Positions 57,507-64,000 of a stretch of DNA of 64,000 bases are shown here, one piece after another. How positions within the stretch are numbered: position 1 is the first letter of the stretch; each line of letters begins with the position of its first letter. The DNA lies in NCBI GenBank assembly GCA_025765615.1, contig JAIVFJ010000016.1, forward strand, positions 62,001 to 126,000, written 5' to 3'. The notes below the pieces were generated by a model that was not told where the DNA came from, did not search any database, and worked only from the letters and a program-made list of their open reading frames with translations. The stretch is from Zopfochytrium polystomum (lineage: Eukaryota > Chytridiomycota > Chytridiomycetes > Chytridiales > Chytridiaceae). Made by a program: the position numbers and the translations under genes.

Positions 57507-59250
57507 TCAAAAGTTCTCCTTGCCGTAGAAGAACCTCGTCCCGTTCTCAGTTGCTTCTGTCCACCTGTTGCAAGCCTTGTGCAGAGATGCCGACAAAACC
57601 TTGGGGCCGCAGAAGAACACACCGATATCAGTTCCAGGGTGGCTTTGCCGCATGCCCTTGAAGATTTGATCGAAGTTCGGGCGACCGTAGTATGTTGGAG
57701 ATCGGAGACCGGTGATCGCGTCGGCGGCACCTTCCTCGTCATTCAATATGACATTACGCATTTCATCGGGTTTGAGACCAGCTGTCAAGTACGTATGAAT
57801 CTCCAAGAATCCGTCGATGTTTTCCTCTTCGAGCGTTGCGAGCAAGTCTTGGAACCATTCAAATGCATCTTTGTCACGGCAGACCCAAATGAAGTAAACT
57901 TTGCGGAGACGGACAAGGCCAGTGGGGTTCGAGATACGGTACCAGATCGTCTTCAGGATGGAGGCAAACGGCGTCACACCGATACCAGCACCAACGAGAA
58001 CCGACACTTCGTAATCAAACACATCTTCGGAGGCAGAACCGTACGGACCGTCTATCATGACCAAGGGGAGGGAAGTTGGTGGCGGCATCCCGGCCTCTTC
58101 AGGACCACCAAAGCGGCAGCCAAGGCGGCGCGCAAAGGCTGTCGTAAAGTCACCGACCACGCGGATGTGAACGGAAATGAAGTCTTCGTGGGGTGAGGAG
58201 GTGAGGGTGAACGGATGCCATTCATACAGGGCCACTTCGGGGCAGTTCAGGAAAATGTACTGGCCAGGCTTGGTTTTGCATGAAGGCTTTTTGATCTGGA
58301 CCTCAACGACGTTCGAGGGATGTTGCACGACCTTCGAAATGTAGGTTTTGCGGCGGCCACGGATTTCGCGAACAATCCGTTCCATGAAGTAGCAGGCAGC
58401 AGAGCCAACCCAGAACTTCCAAAACTGGGGACCACCACGGCAGGGGTCTCCAGTGTCGCCCTGCATAGTTGACGTGAGAAGTATCGTGTTAGGAACTACT
58501 ACTAAGTTCAAACAATCGCAAGAGTGGTGAGGAAAACCCACCTTGATGAAACAGAACGACCCGTGCATAAGGAGTCCACCGAAGAAAACGATGAACAAGT
58601 GGTGGGTAAACCAGAAGATCTCGAAGTACTTCCTGCGGACCGACTCCACGGCACTGGTGACCATAAGGAAGAAAGCTACGGTAATCACTTGTCCCGTGGC
58701 ACCAGGACCAGACGTCCAGTTCAGCGCTTCAGCCGTCATGTGGTTGCGGCCAACGAAAATCTCCACATTTCGGTAGTTAAAGAAGTGAGCGACGCAGTGC
58801 ACGTAGGTCCAGAAGACAAGCGCCCAAGCGATATTGATGTGGAAGGTGATGTTCTTGTCGAAGGGAATGAATCGGTTCAAGAAGGTGGTCCGGACGATGG
58901 AGATCAGGTTCCGGCACACGGTAAACAGGATCATTCCACTGTCCAAGTTGATGACGTTGGCGGCTGCACGAGCCGTCGGAAGGCCGTGGGAGAGAACTAA
59001 GCGGAAAGTCGCCAGAACAGGAGAGGTCCACAGTTGCCAGTAACTGTACGCGAAGTACCCAATGTTAACACCGACGAAGAGGGCGAAGAAGAAGTGCTTT
59101 GGTCCTGCAATAATCGATACGTTAGAGCCAGGTTTCAATTTGAGGGGGACGAAGATGCTGCGAACCTTCATTGACCATGTAGTTGTCTAGTTTCAGGCGC
59201 CATCCAACCTTTCGGCGCCGCCTCGCAATTAAATCGTCTTGGTAGTTCAT
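57507..59250 (-). CDS. NADPH oxidase (NOX, ferric-reductase-type)
   Basis: Three exons (59250-59166, 59104-58542, 58460-57507) with introns of 61 and 81 bp give 534 codons (533 residues).
 Six transmembrane segments carry the heme-binding histidines (in TYVHCVAHFFNY and WFTHHLFIVFFGGLLMHG). The FAD-binding motif is HPFTLTSSP; the NADPH motifs are VGAGIGVTPFASILK, FIWVCRDKDAFEWF and VFFCGPKVLS. It ends FFYGKENF, the conserved NOX C-terminal Phe. There are no EF-hands, so it is of the NoxA/NoxB layout, not NoxC. The enzyme makes superoxide across a membrane and governs fungal differentiation in other species. The N terminus (RLKLDNYMVNEGPKHFFFALF) matches fungal Nox. Intron 2 is 81 bp and open in frame, so a retained-intron form would add 27 residues. 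Confidence 0.92.
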
Positions 59251-60353
59251 GGCGTCCAGAAACGGTCGACCAGGGGGAAGAGGGGAGAGAGATAAAGCGC
59301 ACCCACTCTGTGGAGGGAGTGCAGGCGGCGGCTGTCGTTGGGTGTGTCCGTGGACCTCACCGTCGGCGGAGTCGAGAGCGTCGCCTTCGGTTCAGGCGGG
59401 GAGGCGCTGGGGAGAGAGAACAAAAACTGTTCTGTCGCGTCGAAATGGGAGGAGAAAAGGCCGGCAGACAGCCGATTTGAGGGCGGGTGAGAGGGGAGAC
59501 AGAGCTGGAGACAAACAATAACTAACCATGGTGGGCGGACCGCTTGATTGATGTCGAACGCCCAAGATTTTTGTTCTTTTTTGGTTTTTGGTTTTTCCGA
59601 GAAGACAAACAAACGTGCATGGTTGATTGATTGAGCCAAGAAGGGAGAGAAAGATGAGAGCGGCCATTCCGGCCGCTTCTTTCGCTTTCGCTGTTTCTTT
59701 TCTGGTCCCGCCAAGGTCCGCTCGATCCGAGCCAGAGCCACACCACCATCACCAACCCCACCAAAGAAGGACAGGCGGGATGCGTTGCGAAAACCCGGAA
59801 GCTTCCTTCCTTGTCCCACAAAGGGATCGGGTTGGCAAGCAGCAGCAGCACTCACTCTCACTCATCGTGACTGACTGACTGACCAACTTGGTCGCACCGA
59901 AATTAAATTTGCCTCTATTTGGCGTGTCTCACGGTTGGGCTGGATGACAAGCCCACACTGACAACTCGAGCATGAAGATCAGAAACATAAATAAGAAGAA
60001 CTTTCAAACATTTTCAGAGGCGTGCCTAGCGCTGCCACAGCCTGCTGAAGATCAAATGCAAGCTTTTTATTGTTAAATGTGCGAGGCGAACGGTAAACAT
60101 AGAGCGCGAGAGACAGCGAGTCACAGTTTGTCACAGTTTGTTCTCATTTACTTTTTTTTTTGCACCTGTGAAAATTCTTAAGGCTGTGGACTGGGCAAAT
60201 TGAAAAAAAGGCGAGAAGGAAATGGGACAGCACTGATGAAGTTAGAGAGTGTAAAGTTTTCGCCCTTACGACGAAGAACGTTAGGCCTGGTATTGCAGTG
60301 CCAAGTTCCCTCAATTGCACGTGGCCATCAAATATTGGCTCAGCGACAGGGAC
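59251..60353. other. Intergenic between divergent NOX and DNAJC11-like genes
   Basis: 1.1 kb with no supported gene; it presumably contains both promoters. Confidence 0.5.
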
Positions 60354-62973
60354 ATGTCAACCGATCCATTGTCTGGCAACGGCAGTCCGTTCGACGGTAC
60401 GATGGCTCCCGCAATCGCATCACAGTTGCTGACACTGGCAGACGCGACTCGCCACCTGAAAAGAAGAAAGCATTCTTTCAGAGGATCGACCGATCATCGG
60501 CGGTGACGATGAGGACGACTCTGCCGGTCGCACATCGCTCTTGCTTGCTCCCGAGCCGGCGGATTTGTACGCCATCTTAAACGTCGACAAGAATGTACGC
60601 ATGTGTTGAAGTCGCTGGGAGTTTGCCGCTAACGACGGATCAATCGGCGATCGTGCTCCTTCAGGCGTCGGAGGAAGATATCAAGAACGCGTACCGGAGG
60701 ATGTGCATGACCTTTCATCCGGACAAGCACCAGCGACAGGAGGACAAGGTACGCAAAAGCGTGATCAGGGGCTGCGCGAAAGCCTTACTCCTTCCTGAAC
60801 ACTTTTTCGCTGGCAGGAAGCGACGCAAAAGCATTTTCAATCAATTCAGAAAGCTTACGACGGTAAGGTTTCCGTCTTTTGCCGTGTGTTACCCTGATGT
60901 GTAGCCTCCTGGCGCAGTATTGAGCAATCCCGGTCGGAGATTCATTTACGACAAGCATGGGATGGAGGGCGTCACGCGATCGTGGGAACTTGGTTCTAGG
61001 TTTCGCACTCAAGAAGAAATGCGGGAAGAGTACGAAAGGATGTCGCGACAGCAGCTGGAAGCAGACGTGGAAGGTTTGGTGAAGTCGAGGGTACGCTTCC
61101 AGACTGTTTCAAGCGCGTACGCTTACACCGCGTCAAAGGGCGAAATTCACGTTGGGTTCGACACATCGCACATACTGGATCCATTCGACAAGCTACCTCG
61201 CAGCAGGAGACTGTCAAGAAATCGCAGAGAGAACGCGTCCTTGTGGGATCGGATACGGTACCCCGAACTCTCGCAAGCTGTCGTTCGGCATTCGTGGGAG
61301 GTTCGTCCGTTTGAAACCTTATCAGCGGAAGCTGAACTAGGCTATCGACTTCCATGCAGACCTCGATCACCCCTCAAACAGATTTCACCATTGTCGGAGC
61401 AGCGGTGGCCCGGAATGGAATGGGAAGTGGGACAGTTCAGGGAACTGTTCGACATGCATTTACGCCATCCCTGATAGGAGAGGTGAACTCGCCATGTCGA
61501 AGTCGAAAGCTTTCTGAATGCGATAATATTTGCTCAGTTCACAGGGACACTGGGTCAGCAGCCATCTGGCTCAGTCAAAATAGTGAACAAATTCTCGCAA
61601 GATGCCTTTGTCACTGTTTCCACTGCAGCTGCAAGCTTCACGAACCCACCCCCCATTGTATTCGTGCTAGGCCGCAAGCTCAGCAAGAATTTCACCGGCT
61701 TCATGACCTATCGGACTGGACCTTATGCAATAGGACCGTGGGGTGCTGTCCTTGACCCATCCGCCCCACCTCGCCCAGACCTATCATCGTGCGGTCTCGG
61801 CGTGGTGCGACGCGATGCCAAGTCGCAAACGTCGTTTGAAATCGCGGCCGGCTCAATGATGAGCTCGATTTCCTTGAGCTATTTTAGGTCCTTGTTTTGG
61901 GGCATCAAAGCGCGCGCTGCTTTCAGCTTGAGCACTTTGACTGGAGTCAGCGGCTCGGTCACGGCGGACCGCAAGATTTCAACGCATGACCGTTTTGGAA
62001 TGGGCGTGGAGTTTGGTTCAATGGGAGGTGTGACATTTAGATTAAGGTAGGACCCTTTCTCTTTCCAATCGCCCTTTCCCCCGCTAACGCGCAATACGTG
62101 AAGATACGCAAGATTAGGGCAGAAGTTCTCAATTCCCCTTCTTCTCACCCCGGTTTTGGATCTACAAATGGCTGTCCTTGCCACCATGATACCTGTCGCT
62201 TCGCTGGTCGCTTCCGAGTTGCTGGTGCTGCAACCTCGACGAAAGAGAAAAACAGCAATGTTCGTTTTAATCTCTCTCATGCATTGGGAAACTGTCAACT
62301 CCTCGGCGCGCTAATTTTTGGTCTCCCAACCAGGCGCTTGGCCCAAATTCGCGCCGACAACGCAGAGATTCTCCTAGAGAGGAAGAATGCAGCGCTTGAG
62401 GCACAGAATCTAATGCGCGAGCAGGTCGTACGAAAACGGGAGTCCGAAGATGCCAAAAACGGTCAGTCTCCCTGCTTTCCAAGAGAGCTCAGTTCTAACG
62501 AAGCGGTGAAAGGTCTGGTTATTGTAGAGGCTGTCTACGGTCGACTCCCGGAATCGGACGTTGAACGCGTTGTTGAGCTCTCCCGCAGCGCGGCCCAGGA
62601 ATCTGCATCGTCTGCAGGCTCAGAGGAGGACCGAGCCGTCGGGTCGGAGGACCAACCCTGGGTCGATGTTACCCTTCCCGTGCAAGGTCTGGTGTCAGGC
62701 TCCCAATTGCACATCAGCGGAGGGCACTCGAAGGTAGGGTCCATGTTAACCTTTGTTCAACTGAACATTCATCAACCGTCCTCTTGCACAACCCAGTCAC
62801 ACATTGTTGGCTTCTACGACCCGTGTCTCGGAGAAAGGAAAAAACTCAGACTGACGTACAAGTTTCAGGGCAAGCTACACCAAGTAGAGGTGGATGACCG
62901 CGCCCCCGTTGCGGCTCCTTTGCGAGGTAACGTGGAAGCCTTTGCCACACATTTGGCCTCGCAGGTTCTCTGA
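60354..62973 (+). CDS. DNAJC11-like J-domain protein
   Basis: ATG at 60354. First exons 60354-60396, 60482-60594, 60665-60748, 60817-60862 and an exon from 60918 splice in one frame with introns of 85, 70, 68 and 55 bp; later exons run to the TGA at 62971-62973. The J domain (about residues 38-100) reads LYAILNVDKN ASEEDIKNAYRRMCMTFHPDKH, with the HPD motif, then IQKAYDVLSNPGRRFIYDKHGMEG. A beta-rich middle region (FTIVGAAVARNGMGSG, VGFDTSHILDPFD, KLSKNFTGFMTYRTG) and the C-terminal DUF3395 region (LVIVEAVYGRLPE, DVTLPVQGLVSGSQLHISGGHSK, GFYDPCLGERKKLRLTYKFQGKLHQVEVDD) match DNAJC11. In animals DNAJC11 associates with the MICOS complex of the mitochondrial inner membrane. Middle exon borders (61470-62470) were not fully resolved. 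Confidence 0.88.
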
Positions 62974-63094
62974 TCTTTCATTATTTAAATACTGCAGCCC
63001 ACATTATATCCGACTACCAATAAATTTTCTATGTGGTGGTCAAAGGCCATTATCAACAGAGGTGGTAGGCCGGTTGCCTTCTCATTTTCTGTTG

Positions 63095-63830
63095 TCACGA
63101 GGAGGTTGGCGACCCAGGCGAATTAGGCGAATTGCTCTTGATGACTTCAACTTTGGGCAACCACTTGCTCTCTGGGACAACTTTGGCCCAATCTACTTGA
63201 TTGGTGATCAGCCAGTGGTAAGAAATATAACGGCCTTGTTCACCTGGAATAGATGATAGCGGCAGCTGAAACCCTGCCATAACGCTCTTGATCTTCGTCA
63301 AATCATCTGGTTGTGCAATATATGTTAGATCCGGTCCTGCAGGTCCGTAAGATGACATCCTTGCCTTCGGGGATCAGGAAGTCAGGCGCGATCTCTATCC
63401 GAGGACCGCTCGGACCGCTCTCATCTTGTATAGGACCTTCCTGGTCGCTGGGGGTGTCCACGGGCATAGCGACAACAGGTCCGTTCTTGCTCTCCTCTCC
63501 TTCAATGTCATGCTCCAAGTCGGCGGGCTCGTCGGGCAGTTGTTGGTAGCCGAACGCGGGCATATCGTCGTTGTCGAAACCGTCATCGTCCTCGTCGTCT
63601 GCGTATAGGCTACGTGTATCTAAGCCACTCCCTCCATTTGAAAAACGTGGAATGTCCGTCCACGAGTCGTCGTCGTCGTCGTCGTTGTCATCACCGTTGT
63701 GGTCTTCGCCGGATGGGGATGGTGCGTTCTGGGCGATCGCCGCATGCGTTGAAGGAGCCACAGGGGCGATTGTGTCAGTCTCTGGGTCAGCGTCGGTGCA
63801 GCCACCGTCGAAATTCCTCTGACCCATCAT
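63095..63830 (-). CDS. MEA1-like small acidic protein
   Basis: ATG at 63830. Exons 63830-63416, 63336-63244 and 63192-63095 (introns 79 and 51 bp) give 202 codons (201 residues). An alternative donor at 63406 for intron 1 is equally in frame. The body is acidic (DDNDDDDDDSWTDIP, DDEDDDGFDND) and contains FGYQQLPDEP, then the conserved C terminus: DDLTKIKSVMAGFQLPLSSIPDWAKVVPESKWLPKV. This combination (GYxxL plus VKxVMxxxxLPxxxxPxWA...W) is that of male-enhanced antigen 1 proteins, whose molecular role is poorly known. Confidence 0.65.
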
Positions 63831-63845
63831 TCTTTCTATTGTCAC

Positions 63846-64000
63846 GTCCGCCTGCTTGGACGCTCTCCTGCTGACCTCAGTGAAGCTCTTACACGCTGTT
63901 GCTAACTACAAATCAAGTGTAAACTCGTTGACTGCGAGGCACGGGCAAGCCACAGGGGAGCAGGGACTGGTTTCGGACATAATTTGACTGAAGTTAGCCA
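63846..64000. other. Right end, no gene seen
   Basis: Likely upstream sequence of the MEA1-like gene; nothing recognisable to the window end. Confidence 0.4.

Overview
The window is eukaryotic and most likely from a zoosporic (chytrid-type) fungus. It has spliced genes with short GT-AG introns (about 45-210 bp). Fungus-typical genes are present: two velvet-domain regulators and an ARG5,6-type acetylglutamate kinase/reductase fusion. So are genes usually lost in non-flagellated fungi: a CFAP144/FAM183-type ciliary protein and a NELF-A-like subunit. No species is claimed.

Layout: bases 1 to about 28,660 are a transposon compartment. From left to right it holds Ty1/copia fragments joined head to head (1-2,428), a decayed copia element (B, 2,429-10,686), a Helitron Rep-domain relic on the minus strand (10,687-about 18,130), a second copia LTR-gag fragment in inverted orientation (C, 18,134-19,904), diverged dispersed repeats, a short copia element with intact target-site duplications (D, 21,127-23,444), and a complete PIF/Harbinger DNA transposon (25,313-28,662) with its transposase and Myb-like partner gene. 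A 1.2 kb TG...CA element with 5-bp duplications is inserted once in copia B and once in the Helitron. The Helitron copy is itself interrupted by a chromovirus (12,314-15,404) with apparently identical LTRs, intact gag, protease and chromodomain, but no reverse transcriptase and no integrase core. That LTR carries a dense array of heat-shock-element pentamers upstream of a TATA box.

From about 29.2 kb to the right end the window is gene-dense: velvet gene 1 (-), velvet gene 2 (+), an MFS transporter (+), an FAD amine-oxidase-like protein (-), an HTH-GNAT fusion (+), ARG5,6 (+), nucleoside diphosphate kinase (+), an F-box/LRR protein (-), an uncertain small gene (-), NELF-A-like (+), a Mit_KHE1-family protein (+), CFAP144-like (-), a UBE2L3-like E2 (-), an NADPH oxidase (-), DNAJC11-like (+) and MEA1-like (-). 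These are ordinary, independently transcribed fungal genes; I see no operon or metabolic cluster. Velvet regulators and NADPH oxidase are both linked to fungal development elsewhere, but adjacency here does not show a shared pathway.

Exon coordinates come from reading frames, GT-AG sites and family conservation. For several genes the summed exons are an exact multiple of three, as noted. All family assignments are by recognition of motifs, not by database search.
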